A stretch of 5,620 nt of DNA from Clostridia bacterium. Lineage in GTDB: Bacteria; Bacillota; Clostridia; Oscillospirales; CAG-272. The notes below the pieces were generated by a model that was not told the origin of the DNA, searched no databases, and was given only the letters and a program-made list of their open reading frames with translations. The stretch is taken from the NCBI GenBank assembly GCA_900763885.1, contig CAAFLY010000059.1, positions 1 through 5,620 of the forward strand. The letters are read 5' to 3'. Both the position numbers and the translations under genes were made by a program. Every line of letters begins with the position of its first letter. The stretch's first letter is position 1. Below, piece by piece: positions 5,620-5,620 of the stretch.

Positions 5620-5620
5620 A

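Overview
The window looks like a chromosomal stretch from a Gram-positive clostridial bacterium, probably of the Oscillospiraceae/Ruminococcaceae kind. This rests on three things: strong AGGAGG-type ribosome binding sites, moderately high GC, and a pyruvate phosphate dikinase whose length and active-site spacing closely follow the Clostridium symbiosum enzyme. The genus cannot be fixed from the sequence alone. All supported genes lie on the + strand.

Positions 1-1569 hold two adjacent paralogous genes, probably one operon. The first is cut by the window edge. The second (496-1512) is complete: an N-terminal XRE/Cro-type helix-turn-helix followed by an array of about 28-residue, probably two-helix repeats ending in a partial unit. 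Two neighbouring repeats are nearly identical at the DNA level, which marks a recent in-frame 84-bp duplication that the upstream paralogue lacks. A strong hairpin terminator closes the pair.

Positions 1581-2569 form a single-gene unit: an extended -10 promoter and an unrecognised membrane protein of 306 residues with four likely transmembrane segments and a roughly 145-residue outer segment. I see no convincing terminator behind it.

Positions 2570-2911 contain no supported gene. They carry a second strong extended -10 promoter and a leader of roughly 205 nt with two perfect-stem hairpins just ahead of a good ribosome binding site.

Positions 2912-5539 encode pyruvate phosphate dikinase (ppdK, 875 aa), which interconverts pyruvate and phosphoenolpyruvate. 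It is followed by a clear intrinsic terminator at the window end. Its codon use (no CGG, TTA, CTA or TCA codons; many AGA and AAG) differs from the membrane-protein gene and suggests high expression.

Each of the three units has its own transcription signals, and nothing in the sequence ties their functions together. The most interesting lead is the HTH plus 28-residue-repeat architecture in tandem copies. The second is the long structured ppdK leader. No mobile element, CRISPR array, tRNA or rRNA was seen.
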